A stretch of DNA of 64,000 bases from Massospora cicadina (taxonomy: Eukaryota; Entomophthoromycota; Entomophthoromycetes; Entomophthorales; Entomophthoraceae), in the NCBI GenBank assembly GCA_022478985.1, contig JAKSZP010009194.1, forward strand, positions 495,770 to 559,769, written 5' to 3'. The stretch's first letter is position 1. Every line of letters starts with the position of its first letter. Shown one piece after another: positions 1 through 11,299 of the stretch. Under the pieces are notes generated by a model that saw only the letters and a list, made by a program, of their open reading frames with translations, was not told the DNA's origin and ran no database searches. The translations under genes were made by a program, and so were the position numbers.

Positions 1-500
1 ATGAGTCTTTAATACAGTTTCAGAGCGGTTCACTAATGAGGCTCATGTGTTGTTGGGTGCAAATGTCTTATATAATGAGGAGATGGACATAGCAATGATG
101 GCGGCTATCAAGCCCTACCACTGATGCATAATGCTATGGCGTACACCCTTCAGGAGGATGCGGAGCTACTCAAAATCATCCATCATTTACGTCATCTATC
201 CACTACCTTTAGTGCTCCCAATGTGGAGTGGAAGGATCCTTTACCTGCCATAGATATTCCACAAAATGAAGGATCCCACCAATATGGGGGTAATCATTGG
301 ATTGCTCCTTGAACACTTAACTCGTGGGCAGGTCCTCTACATCCCTATTATGATAAAACCGCTTATCCTTGGGCCCATAATAAACCGTGGTTCAATAGTA
401 AAAGACCTAGATCTTCTGGGGGTGATTCCGAGATGAGTGTCTGTCCCAAACAATTGTTTTTCATGTGGCCAACCAGGTCATTATGCAGTTTGCTGTTGGG
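1..500 (+). pseudogene. Gag (capsid end and zinc knuckle) of element C1
   Basis: Partial Gag, the structural protein that packages the element RNA. The stretch at 1-310 matches the Gag of element D in several frames (NESLIQF, then AYTL.EDAELLKIIHHL.HLS.). A CCHC zinc knuckle is readable at 455-496: CFSC, GQPG, His, YAVC, Cys, i.e. C-X2-C-X4-H-X4-C, the nucleic-acid-binding motif of the nucleocapsid. The frame changes near 120 and there is a stop after 310. The N-terminal half is off the window. Confidence 0.8.
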
Positions 501-1000
501 CCCAAAAAAAGGGTCCATGCATTATCCGTTTTATAGAACAGGGAAAAGGGCAGGCGGAAGAGAAAGACCTCCCTGATAAATTAATTTGTAATTGCCCCGG
601 TATATCATAAATCACCCCGTTTTGGGCCCCAGGGAAAACCCCTGAAATTACTATATCAATAGATCCCACCCCCCTTTTTTGGGCCCCAAAAAAAAGGAAG
701 AGACCCCAAAAAGTGGACAAAGTTTTTTCCCAAAATGTGGATAAAACCTGCCTTTGGGAGATCCCTTGGGGGAAAAGGGACAATTGGCGGTGACCCCTAT
801 GCATAAAATTTTAGGGAACAAATTTTGGCGATTTTCCCGTAGAAAAAAATTCCCAAGGTATCCCCATTTGGGGCTTTTGCACACTTTTTGAAATAATCAT
901 ACCCCCAAAAGTTTATGTATCAAACACCAAGGGTTCTTCTTATTCTGAATGCCCCACTGGACCTTTTTAACCCTTTAAAACCCAAAAATTCGGGCGATCA
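490..1000 (+). other. Stretch with homopolymer-smoothed sequence
   Basis: Aligns along its length with D (48700-49200, minus strand), but many mixed positions are replaced by runs of one base: cccccctttttt, ggggccccaaaaaaaa, tttttccc, ggggaaaaggg. D and the flanks of C1 show no such runs. This pattern looks like a poor consensus or base-calling artefact rather than evolution. No domain is callable here, although the homologous part of D is the gag-protease spacer. Confidence 0.6.
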
Positions 1001-4000
1001 TAGATACAGGCGCTCCTCAATATAATATCCACCAAACTTGTGGCTAAGCTTCCGCTGAAGCCAGATGTGGACCACCGAGTAGTGTATGGAACTGCAGGGG
1101 CCCATAGTACTGTGTCAGAAGGCGCATATAGCTCATTGCCCTTGAGTTTCAGTTCTGTTGTATCCTCTCTCCAGCTGTGGTGTTGCCTAATAACCATTAT
1201 GACATGTTGATTGGGGCTGCATTTATGTGGCACTTTGGGGCTGTGGTTAATATGGAGGACGAAACCATCAGTATACTGGGACAACAGATCACTATCTATT
1301 TTACTTCCTGCGGAAGCCCAGAGGACCCAATCCGGTCAGGGCAAGAAATCTTGCTTATAGCAATGGTGTGATTCCTGTAAAATATCAACGGATGAAGCGG
1401 AGGACCTGAATGCTTCCAAACCAGATTTATGAGTACAAAGGTATTCCGCTACGAGCTGCAAATGCTTGGACTATCCCTTCAGGGCATCAGGTCATAATTG
1501 GGACAGAGCTCAAAATTGATATTCCGGGAGGTCTGTATGGAGAGGTTGTGGGGCCTTATCACCAATCACGGCTCAAACCACATGTGGCTCATGGGTTACT
1601 ATTACCAGGGCAGGGGGAAGTAAAGGTGTTGATAGCAAATCTGCAGAAGGAGGTGAGGAAGGTTCAGCGGCACCAGGTGGTGGCTTACCTGCACCTAATC
1701 CCTATTGATGAGGTCCATCAGGTAAATGACTTTGGTTCATGGGAAGATCTCAGTTTGCCTCTAAAAACCCCCTCAGCATAATGACGGTGTTTCTGCAGGA
1801 AGCGTTAACTGGTTTATTGGAGGATCAGATGGACAGGGTGATGGATCAGTTTGAGAAATATTGCAGCATTTTTTCAACCAATGACCACAACTTGGGTTGC
1901 GCTTGTGGGGTTGTGCATCAGGTGGACATGGGAGACCACCCCTATCAGGTCATGACCTATCCGACGCTTGAAGGCAGCAGAAGAAGAAGTTGTATCTGCA
2001 GAAATAGATACATTGGTGGAACATGGAATGTTGGAACTGGTGAAGAGTCCCTGGGCATCTCTGGTGCTCATTGCTTAAAAAAAAGATGGCTCCAATTGGG
2101 TAGTAATCAATTATCAGAAGCTTAATAGCATTATGAAAGAATTTGTACCCAGATTCATGAATTGATGATACCTTAGATTGGTTAGGTGGGGCCAAGTATT
2201 GCTCAGCCATGGACTTGATATCAGGGTACTGGCAGATCAAGTTGCCAGCAGCGGAACAAGAAAAGTGCGCTATAATTACCTCAAAGAATTGTTCCAGCTT
2301 TCACGTATGCCACAGGGTTTGTGCAACGCCCTGGCTACATTCAGTGGGCTATGGACACTATTTTGAGTGACTTAAAAGCTGTCTTGCGTTCTTGTCTACC
2401 TTGATGATATCAATGTATTTTCGCGGACATTCACGGAGCATCTTGGACACCTGGAGTAAGTATTCCGCCGCCTAGCTGAAGCTAATATCAAGATTAAGCC
2501 CCAATAGTGTCACTTTTCCAAGGAACAATTGGAATACCTCAGCTTTGTGGTAGACTCAAAGGGCTTAGTCCACAGCTGGCCAAGGTGGAAGCCATCCACC
2601 ATATGACTTGGCCAAACGAGATGTGGGATGTCCAGGTGATTTTGGGGATGGTCAGTTACTACAAAGGTTCATTCCCAACTACAACTGTATTGGGGCTCCA
2701 CGCTTTGAGCTACTTAAGAAGAACGCTGCCTTCACCTGGACGGATTGATGCCAAGCCACTTTTTGATGTATTACAAACTGCGTTGGCTAGCGCGCCTGTT
2801 TTGCAATACCCCAATTTCTAAAAAGAGTTTATTGTGCAAACAGATACCTCGCTTTCCTCTGTAGGGGCTGCGTTGTCCCAAAAGATGATGACAGTGTGGA
2901 GCACCCCATTGCATATTGCAGCCACAGTTTAACTGGCCCTGAACGGAATTAGAACATGATTGAGTGGGAGTGTTTAGCAGTAATCTATGCATATAAACAA
3001 TTCTGGGTCTACCTCCACGGAAGAAATTCAAAAGTTAACAGATCATGCCTCTTTGCGCTGGCTACAAAATCTGCAGAAACCTGAAGGGCGGCTCTCGCGA
3101 TGGGCTTTGAAGCTCCAAGCATACGATTTTGAGATCATGCATCAGCCAGGGGCAAAGCATCAGAATTTGGATTGTCTTTCCCGATTACCCATAGTCGCCA
3201 TTACAGCGGATGTGGCAGACATCATGTACAAAAGATGATTGTGGGAAAATATCATGATGAGCCACTGCCCATGATCAAAGTGTTGGATGGGCTTAGGAAG
3301 AATACCTTCTTGCGCAATAGGGAATTATATAAGCAGATGGGGGAATTGACGTTGAGTTTCTTAAAACCCTCTTCCAGGCCTGCAATTATCATGGATGCCC
3401 ATAGAGCAGTAGGTCATGGAGGGTTGAAAAAGACACTGGAGTTCTTGTGATCCCGCTACTTTTGGTAGAGTATGCACTATGATGTGCTTGAGACAGTTGG
3501 TTGTTGCCATCAGTGCCAAGTGGAGAAACCATTCCACCGAAAAACCACCTACCAGCTAGTTAAGCCTCAGTTCACATGACATACCATTTCATTAGATGTG
3601 GTGGGGCTCTGCCAACTGTCGCAAACTTCTCCAAATATATAATAGTTGCCATTGACCATTTGACAAGATGGGTGGAATCAAGGGCTATCAGGATTTGGGG
3701 CTGTCACTACTGCCAAGTTCATCCTGGAGTGTGCTATACAGCGCCATGGATGTCGCAATTTATCTTAATGGACAACAGAACCTATTTCACATCACATATT
3801 TTGGCAAAGTTGAACGAGCTCATGGCCATCTGCGGGGTTTTAACCACCCCCTACCACCCTGAATCTAATGGTATGGTGGAATGGGTCAATGGGATCTTGG
3901 TAAACATTCTACGCAAGCTTGTAAATGAGCGGCTGTCAGACTGGAGCACCCTCTTATCCACCGCTGTCTTTGCATACAATATCAGCCACCACTCCGCAAC

Positions 4001-4410
4001 TGGTAAGAGTCCATTTCAATTGCTCTATGGATGACATCCAGCGCTACTGGCATTGCTTTACTCCTGTGTAGAGGATACCGGCGGAATTGAGCCCCATCGC
4101 TATTTGGCTACCTTAACAAATATGTTAATTGATCTCCAAACTGAGGCATCTTCCACTAGTCTGGCTAAGAAGATTTGGGATCATGTGACTGATCAATGTA
4201 AACGCAGCAGTCTTCTACAGTTCAGGGTAGGAGAATTGGTTTCTGTTTCATGACCAACATGGGTTTGGAAGAAGGAACAAGCTTGCCAACATATAGAGAA
4301 GACCATTTGAGATCATTAAGAAGACTGGGGCTGATGCCTACACCATTAAGGAACCTGTGGGTGGTTGGATAATCAACCAAGTACACGCGAAGTTCCTCCA
4401 GCCATACAAA
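1000..4410 (+). pseudogene. Pol of element C1: protease, RT, RNase H, integrase
   Basis: Broken Pol polyprotein. The aspartic protease starts near 1000 with AIIDTGAP and continues to about 1370 (NNHYDMLIGAAF). A linker (1410-1790, HVAHGLLLPGQGEVKVL) leads to RT, with SAMDLI.GYWQIKLP near 2205-2260, MPQGLCNALATF near 2310 and an intact YLDDINVF box near 2397-2420. RNase H follows (QTDTSLSSVGA near 2840, DHASLRWLQ near 3043), then integrase with VVGH.G near 3410, the IDHLTRWVES core near 3652 and HPESNGMVE near 3858. The LDVVG with the first catalytic Asp is in another frame. Stops such as the one at 2343 and several frameshifts kill it. Confidence 0.85.
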
Positions 4411-4447
4411 CAATAGTATCCTTATTGTCCAGTCAAGGAGGGGGTAA

Positions 4448-4907
4448 TGTTGTGAATTTGATATGACTGGACAATAAGCCCGAGGTCATCCGGTGAAATG
4501 AAGGGAATCTGCCAGAATCAAACTGGTAACAGTAATTTAAGCGCTTCAAAATGAGGTGATATTGGGTTGTTGATTTAACGAAACCAATGAGATATGGCGA
4601 GTTGAGTTACCAAGCCATGTAAATAATATCATCCAAAATTGTTATGATATAAGCAGGATGAGATGATTGAGGAGGGAAGTTCTTTAGAGAAGAAGAAGAA
4701 GAGTGAGCATGAGCAGAGAGGATCTTCTGTATATTTTATATTAAATAAAACGTAGTGTAGATGGGGCGATTGTCTCCTATTTTATATATATCAAGTTATG
4801 ACATTAATTGAGGTCAACGATCTCCATATTGTTGGCCGTTGCTCAGTGGGCTAAACCCTGCATGATTCGTTCAGCAGAAATAGAACATATCTGCCAAAAA
4901 GTTAACA
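4448..4907 (+). repeat. 3' LTR of element C1
   Basis: Starts TGTTGTGAATTTGATATGAC just after the purine tract and ends GTTAACA, the same ends as the D LTRs. It shares the U3 block TATGACTGGACAATAAGC with C2, and with a slight change with D. Length is about 460 bp, compared with 525-530 bp in D and 575 bp in C2. Confidence 0.85.
4725..4795 (+). promoter_or_regulatory. Conserved TATA-rich core of family-1 LTR
   Basis: Two AT boxes (ctgtatattttatattaaat near 4727-4746 and TCCTATTTTATATAT near 4775-4789) flank a GGGGCGAT block. The same arrangement is present in both D LTRs on the minus strand, near 44805-44865 and 50400-50465. Conservation in three LTRs makes it the best candidate for promoter and RNA-start or poly(A) signals. 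Which box does which job cannot be decided from the sequence. Confidence 0.35.
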
Positions 4908-6071
4908 ACATCTGCAACACCAAGGTGGATTTGGGAAGTCATACAAGAAAGTAGGAGTAAACTGGTTGCCCTATCTCCAGCCATCAGAGCGAGTACCTGT
5001 GATACTGAAGTCCTATACTATCATGGGTCATGGCGGAGTATGAAAAACCTATGATTGGGTTAGAGAACTCCACTACTGGGAGGGCATCATGGAGACCATA
5101 AATGAAGTCAGGGATGCCTGTCTAACCTGTAAAAAGCAATCCAGTTTCAAGAGAGATATCAGTGTCAACCTACTACACCCCAACAACCCTTCCACACCAT
5201 AAGTTTGGATGTGGTAGGTCCTCTACCTCAGACCACTGGTGGCAATTATTATATCTTTATTTGAATTGAACATTTCACCAAATGGGTTGAAGCTGTTGCT
5301 CTTCACTCATCCTGCTAAAGCCACTGCTACCTTTTTACATTAAAATATCTTTGCGCAGTATTTCTGCCCACAGGTTTTTTTTAGTACTAGATGGTCTGCC
5401 CACAGGTTTATTTTGTGACAATGGTAAAAACTTCACCTTCAGAGGGGTAAAGCTCCTCTCACTTCCATGGGAACACAACAACTCTTCTTGGTCCACTAAA
5501 ACTCATACAAAAATGGGGTCATAGAAAGAGTTAATGGAACCCTGGTCTCTATACACCAAAAAATATCCAATTCAGAACCTCTTCATTGGGATCTCTACCT
5601 ACCCAGTGCACTCATGACCTATCACATTAGTTACCATTGTATCCCTAAAATGTCCCCTTTCCATGTGTTGTATTGGTGGGAACCTGAGGTTCAGCTTTAT
5701 TAGCCAAAGATAATTTCTCTAAGAGGACTGACCCTGAACAAGCTATGAAAAAGTTAGCCCAGCCCATCATCCAATTACAGCCAGAGGCTATGACTAAATT
5801 GGCAAGACTGTCATCGAAGAAGGTCAAACAGCTAATGAGCTCTGGCCCCCTCTCCCTTCCTTCCAAGTATAAGACTTGGTGGTGTATTACCACAACTGTA
5901 TCACTCCTATAAGTTAGAAGCTCAGATCTATCTGGGAAGGACCCTTTGTAGTCACATATAAGCAAGGGTATAAGCACTCCATCAAATCCCTTGCTTCTGG
6001 AGTTACTGTCAACTGGGTCATGGCCAGTTCTTGCACCTTTATTCACCCCCTAACACTCTTGAAGGGGGTAA
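4908..6071 (+). pseudogene. Integrase 3' part of a second Gypsy lineage (element H)
   Basis: Decayed integrase and Pol C-terminus. Readable pieces are the HHCC region (MGHGGV..TYDWVRELHYWEG, then CLTCKKQ near 5130), a core segment with LDVVGPLPQTTGG near 5210, and [14 protein letters not shown] near 5514-5555 (the catalytic Glu region). Then comes LPSALMTYHISYH and the C-terminal barrel up to a GAAGGGGG purine tract at 6061-6067. The wording is closer to element G (59900-60700) than to family 1. It is interrupted on its left by C1 and broken by many stops. Confidence 0.75.
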
Positions 6072-6835
6072 TGTCATACAATTACAAGTCTAATACTATA
6101 AAAAGATTGTTTTGAATGAAAAAAGCAATAATATCAACCAAAAGACCCTGGCTGATTCTTAGTGGAACCCCTCAAATCAGGGGCAATATAATTTCCCCTA
6201 CACCTCAGCTAAATAGGCCTACACTTAGTAGCTGGGTTACACCAAATCATTGGCAGAATCAGAGAAGCCATTTGGAGGTCCCTCCATGCCCTACAGCTAA
6301 TTGAGTTCAAACTACACCACAGAGACCAGCCCCTTTTATAGGGTTGGAGGGGGTCCTGCAAGGTAAAAATGTTTTCCCACCTAATGATTGTAAAAATATG
6401 TTAAATCCGTACCTCACAGATTTATCCCACCTGCCATTGCCCTCCAATGGCTATTCCATCAAAGCAAGGTGAGTCTCCAGAGCTCTTATAGGTAAAATCC
6501 TAATATTTCAATTTGGATATTCTTAGCCTAATCTGAACTTCAAGCCTTGACAGTTAAATACTAAGCTTTGAGATATTGAGTGCTTCCTCTGCCCCAATAC
6601 TAATATAAAAATCATATAAAATCTAGTTTATTAAGTATTAAACTTTGTATATTTTAAGTCCAAGTGGTCTAATAACCCCCCAGCAATAGTTAACCTATGG
6701 TAGGGAAGCCTAATATCCTGTAAATTATTGTGGTAATTTGGGTGAAAAATGTACCAGCGAGTAACATAAAAGCCTAACTTACCACCGTTGCCACCATATT
6801 TTAACCTGGCTCATAGAATCTTGCTCCCAAACACA
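6072..6835 (+). repeat. 3' LTR of element H (right end approximate)
   Basis: Begins TGTCATACAATTACAAGTC directly after the purine tract. It aligns over most of its length with 13199-13895: GACCCTGGCTGATT, GGAGACCAGCCCCTTTTATA, AAAGTGAGTCTCC or AAGGTGAGTCTCC, and near the end TACCAGCGAGTA versus CACCCGCGAGCG. The right end is not sharp, since similarity fades near 6830. Confidence 0.6.
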
Positions 6836-6859
6836 AATTATATTCTATGTCTGGATTGG

Positions 6860-8232
6860 TATAATGGAAATAGCAGAAGAAGTTTAGAATAGCCTGCCAG
6901 TCAGGATGCATGAGTATCCAGAAAGTAAGCCAGAATACCAGAGGTATTACTGACTGTATGACTTGATATGGAGCTGGGAAATAGGATACCACAAAATAGT
7001 GGCGGAATATCAGGGTTAGGGGTATCCCAATGGCAAACCACACTGAATAGACTTCAGACCCAGGGGTTCTGGTAACAGGGGTGGAAACTACTGGGATAGT
7101 TTCTATAAGATTCTTGGTTATTAAAACTATTTTGTTGGGGGTAGAAGAGAGGCAAATTTTCTCTTGTAGTTGGCAAATATAGGGCCATAAAATCCCTGTA
7201 TATTGCTGCCAGAAGGTCATGAAAACAGGGTTGTAGAGCCAAAAATTTTAGACTTGTTGAGCCCAATTAGTGATAGAGGGAATCATGGTAACCAAGAGAA
7301 TTGGTAAGGCCTACCCAGAGTACGGAGTGGTGGACCACCAGGGAAATGCCATATAGAATATGGTCAAAAAGAAGGAGATAAAAATTTGGGGTTTTTTAAA
7401 AAATTTTATTTGGGAAATAAAGTAAGAAAATTGACCAACAATTTTCTCAATGCCATGCAACTGATTAAATAGTGGTCAGTTGGGTAGTGATAATAATATA
7501 GACAGGATCCATAAATTTAGCCTAACCAGTGAATTGGATATAATGGGGGGGTTTATTCTTTGGGAACTGACATTGCAAAATTTGGCAGTAGGCTGAGACT
7601 CTGTCAGTTTGACCTCAAATATCTGAACCAGGGGTCAATTATATTTCCAACGGTTAGCATGACGGTATTTGGCCTGATGAGTGATGGGAATCCCCTAAGG
7701 CTATCCTATATAGGGATGGGACCATTTGGTTGGGAACAGGTTTGGGATAGCTAACCCACCCACACTCAGTCATTTAACCATTTGTTCAGTCAATAATAGC
7801 TCATTGGATGTGGCACCTGAATTACTATCAGAGGGCTTTGAACTCTCATTGATGTTGCCTGATATTTATTCTACTGATTTAGGGATCAAATTGGAACCGT
7901 CGGGCAATCCAGCTAATATCTCATTCTTCATACTTTTACAGCCATTTGAATTTTGGCTATCAACCTGATTGCTGCCCAAATTAGATCTGACCAATTTTAG
8001 TTTAATAATCTTGGCACAGATTTTACTAATTCCCTGCAACAGTTCTGCTGAGGTGAGTGAAGGAATTGGGGGTGGGATCCAAAGTGGATAGGCTATCACC
8101 CATTGCTTGTCAACTATGTGGGTAAGATTGCCCTAGGTGATAAGGGGTACCACCATCCTCTTTGGTGTTTTCTTATTTGGGAATAGAAAGATAGCTTGAT
8201 TGAGAGCCAAAGGATACTCCCTGAGACTTATA
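6860..8232 (-). mobile_element. Solo LTR of the A/B chromovirus family
   Basis: A 1373-bp minus-strand copy of the LTR also seen at 29840-31216 and 35688-37063, with no internal region. On the minus strand it starts TATAAGTCTCAGGGAGTATC and ends TTCCATTATA, mutated forms of the TGTAAG and CATGACA ends. It is flanked by ATTGG at 6855-6859 and 8233-8237, a 5-bp target duplication, so it is a solo LTR left by LTR-LTR recombination. Both LTR frames are recognisable: WIPPPIPSLTSAELLQGISK at about 8078-8020, and the membrane-like segment (GILWPYI then VWFAIGIPLTLIF) within 6801-7220. Confidence 0.9.
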
Positions 8233-8237
8233 ATTGG

Positions 8238-8519
8238 GTCCAAGTTTAAACTATAAGTAACTTGGAATATATAGTGTGGAGTATATATACTATAAATGGG
8301 TATAGGGCAGTTAGAATATATTTTAAATTTTATTTGAGGTGGGCCGACCTGGGGACGATACCGCACCGATTAGGGAAGTGAAGAGAATGGGAAAGGAGGA
8401 TAAAACCCGGAAAACCTCCATGCGTGGTGTATGATAGGCCAGGAACTCCATGGACCGCCTTTGCTATTTGCTATCTCAGTTTGGGGCATTGGCGCACAAA
8501 ACTAACACAGTCAAAATCG
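8238..8519. other. No gene seen; flank of the solo LTR insertion
   Basis: AT-rich to 8330, then changing to CpG-containing sequence (gggccgacctggggacg near 8341). No domain, repeat partner or open frame could be assigned. Confidence 0.4.
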
Positions 8520-8602
8520 TCCCCTACCCAAAGTCCATTACCGGGATCGAACTCGGGAGGCAGTGGTAGAGGGTCCATACTCTACCACTGGGGTATCCTC
8601 CC
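8520..8602 (-). repeat. tRNA-like sequence with perfect 11-bp hairpin (possible SINE head)
   Basis: On the minus strand this reads like a tRNA: an A-box-like CCCCAGTGGTAGAG near the start and a B-box-like GAGTTCGATCC about 35 nt later. Inside it, CAGTGGTAGAG (8561-8571) and CTCTACCACTG (8580-8590) are perfect inverted repeats around an 8-nt loop. A normal tRNA would not pair its D-arm sequence that way, and the acceptor stem does not close. I read it as a rearranged tRNA relic or the head of a tRNA-derived SINE, not a working tRNA gene. Confidence 0.45.
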
Positions 8603-11280
8603 TTGGCAGTTAGAATATATTGACTTCAAAAAGGGTTTTATTGAGGAGGCCTAATTTCTCAGTTAACTCATACTTTTTAGATTTTTTTAAGGAGGTCCTT
8701 TTTCCCCCCAAAATTTTAACTTTTGGTAATGTCCATCCCCCGGTCAGCTTAAACCCGAATTGCAACATTTCAATAGGTTTTATAAAGGGTTGCCCCTAGC
8801 CTTTAAAATATTTCAGCTAAACTTTTAAAAACTTCGTTGGAACTTTGTATCATCTTCGCTTAGTTATGAAACCTTTATCGGATTCATGACGATGCCATCT
8901 TAAAGTTGAGAACCCCGGTTTAAGATGTCGATGGTGATATGGGGATCCGAATCCCCATTAAAATTTTACGACCCTAACCGATCCTTATAAAACTTTTTAC
9001 CGAAACCGAAATACTTTACGGGCTCCGGTAGTTTTTAAAAACCTCTTTACCCGACTTTATACTTTGAACCTCCGTCCCCAGGTCGGCTTACCTCGGTTAA
9101 ATAAAATATACTTTGAACCTATCCGCATATACCGGTTTAATAAAACCCCGGACGGGGTGGGAGGGTTACGGTACCGTTACCCAACCGAGCCGGGACAGGG
9201 TGAACCAAGTAAAACTTTGGGTTGGGGTTAGATAAGCTTCTAATGGCTGGTTTAGGTTAAAAGTTTTTATTAAGGGGCACATTTTTCCAGGTTGAAATGT
9301 TTACCAAGTTTACGGCGGGTAGGTTGCGATCCTTATTCACCGTCAGGTAAAAGGTTTTGACTTTAAACGGTTTAGGACAGGGTTAAGTAAAGTTTTTTTT
9401 TTGGGGGGGGGGAGCTCAATGGATTCAGTTGTGGGTTCTTGGGGGTTGGTGTTTAGAACTTTTTTTACCGCTTGGCCAAAGCGTCTACCCTTAGGCTGAT
9501 AAGTTGGTAGTCGGGGTTAAACCCCTCGGTTATTTTTAATCCGTCGGCTCTTGGGATACCTCACGCTTCATTGGTATATCAACTCTTAAACTTCATATAA
9601 GTTCGGGTGGGTTTGAAAAGGGTTTGGGTTTAACACCTTAAAGTTGAGTTGTCCTCTTCAGTTTCACGTACCCCACCCTTCTTTGAATAAATTACGGGGT
9701 CGAAATCTGGACCGAAAACCGGCTCCCGTTTTAAACCCGCGGTTCACCGTTCGTGGTCCCGCTTCGTAACCTTTGGCGGCTTAGTTTTACATAGGGGCCC
9801 GAATGAGGTTTACAAACCTCAGCTGATTGAGCCTTTACCAGTTGCCCCGTTTGATACTTTACTAAGGAAGGGCTCTAAATTTATGAAGCCGGGTTTACCT
9901 GGCGCCGCAGTTGCGCTGGGCCCTAAATCTCATTTTACAACCAAACGGATCGGCGTTTTTATCGTCTTGGTTGGGGTGCCCATAAGGATCGACCGAGTTG
10001 GTATAACGGTTGATCTCAACCCCCCGACCTCGAGTAGAAGGTTGGGGTGCGGCTATTTGGGTTGAACGGCAAAGGGTTCAGGATACCAGTACGGGTTGGG
10101 GATATCCAAGTGAGGTTTGAAATCCTACACGATTTACCCATCTTTAACGTTATGCGCGATGGGTATCGAACTATCCGTGAAGGGATTTGGTGGCGCAAGG
10201 TAGGTTGGCTTGCAATGGCCAAACCCAACGGTTACGTCTCAGGTTCTCAGAAGTTCGGGGGGTCGGTATACGTTCCCAAATTTGCTTCTGGCCTAGGGTA
10301 TACGCCGTTGCACCCGTTAGCTTAGTATTTTAAAGCGTGGGTTGGGTTGATGGGGGTATATTGGGGATTGCATCCTATCAAAAAGGGTTTGGTTGCCTTG
10401 CGAGATGTTTATCCACAATATGTTTGGATGGCTCCAATGGATTTAGGTTAAGCGCTAAGGGTTGGAAGTTGGACGGCATCTTAACTCGAGTTAGCATGCC
10501 TAGCTTGGGGTGGTTTATAATGGGGTTTAGTTATGGCGGGGTGCTACGCTTGGGAAACAACTTGAGCCCCTTTGGTGGTGGGTACGGCGTTTGGCGTGGT
10601 GGCTTATCCATCGGATTTGGGGTAGGTGGGTTGAATCCAAGAGTTGGAGAAAACTTTTGGGATACCGACCCCTGAGGTCCGTAAGCTATTAACGGTTAGG
10701 CGACCAATCAGCCGAACGCGTGCTCAACCCATGACTCGACTTTGGGTGGTTGGGGATAAAAGAGTAAGATTTTAAAGCGGCAGATAATTTTTTGGGGGTT
10801 TAAGCCAACCTGTAAAGGTTAGTTTGGGTACCCTTCAGCTCGTTCAGTAGGTTGAACTGTAACTTTAAACTTATCAGGTGGAGACCTTGACCCAACCTTA
10901 TCGATCCTCCCCAGCTTATAGATCCTCCACCCTGGGCCCATTATAATTGTAGAGTTTTCTTAGGGTAGATCTTTGCCGTTGCGATATCCAACCTCATGTT
11001 TAAACGACGGAAGCTTGGGGTTGGTTAAGGGATTTCCGCCCCTCCCCTAAAATTTGGCTGGGGTGTAATAAGGGCGGGTTGGAAGAACCCGTCAAGTTAA
11101 CCAGTGTACCGTTTAATCTGGTCTACGGGCCAAGTTAAACTGGGTGGCCACCGTGGGGAAGCTCGATTTGGGCAAATGTGGTGAAATCAAGGTTTAAGTT
11201 GGGGTATCCTCATAGGGTGAGGTTTTGGGCCTATCATTCGATCCCCCCAACCGAGCCTTGAAGTTGTATCGATCATCTTA
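8603..11280. other. CpG-rich block without assignable gene
   Basis: Base usage differs from the transposons around it, with several CpGs per 60 bases (for example 9301-9360) where the flanking elements have none or one. A stretch at about 9072-9112 resembles the 3' tail of the LINE at 41677-41716. Open frames such as 10337-10675 (Gly-rich) show no domain. Part of it may be introns or upstream exons of the gene relic at 11300-12463, or an unrecognised element. Confidence 0.4.
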
Positions 11281-11299
11281 GTTTAGATGCCTTGAGCTA

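Larger units (their letters stand above)
1..4907 (+). mobile_element. Ty3/Gypsy element C1 (family 1), 5' end outside window
   Basis: LTR retrotransposon read on the plus strand in the order gag (1-500), protease (about 1000), RT, RNase H, integrase (to about 4400), a purine tract near 4435-4444, and a 3' LTR. It has the same domain order and close protein similarity to element D (minus strand, 44689-50815) and to C2 (minus strand, 14912-21615), so three copies of one family lie in the window. The 5' LTR and gag start are beyond the left edge. Stops and frameshifts break every domain, so it is inactive. The sequence right after its LTR is integrase of another Gypsy lineage, which suggests C1 inserted into that element. 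Confidence 0.9.

Noticed and set aside
10337..10675. 112-codon Gly-rich open frame in the CpG-rich block
   Set aside because: No domain and no supporting start, splice signal or second copy. High G content makes such frames likely by chance.
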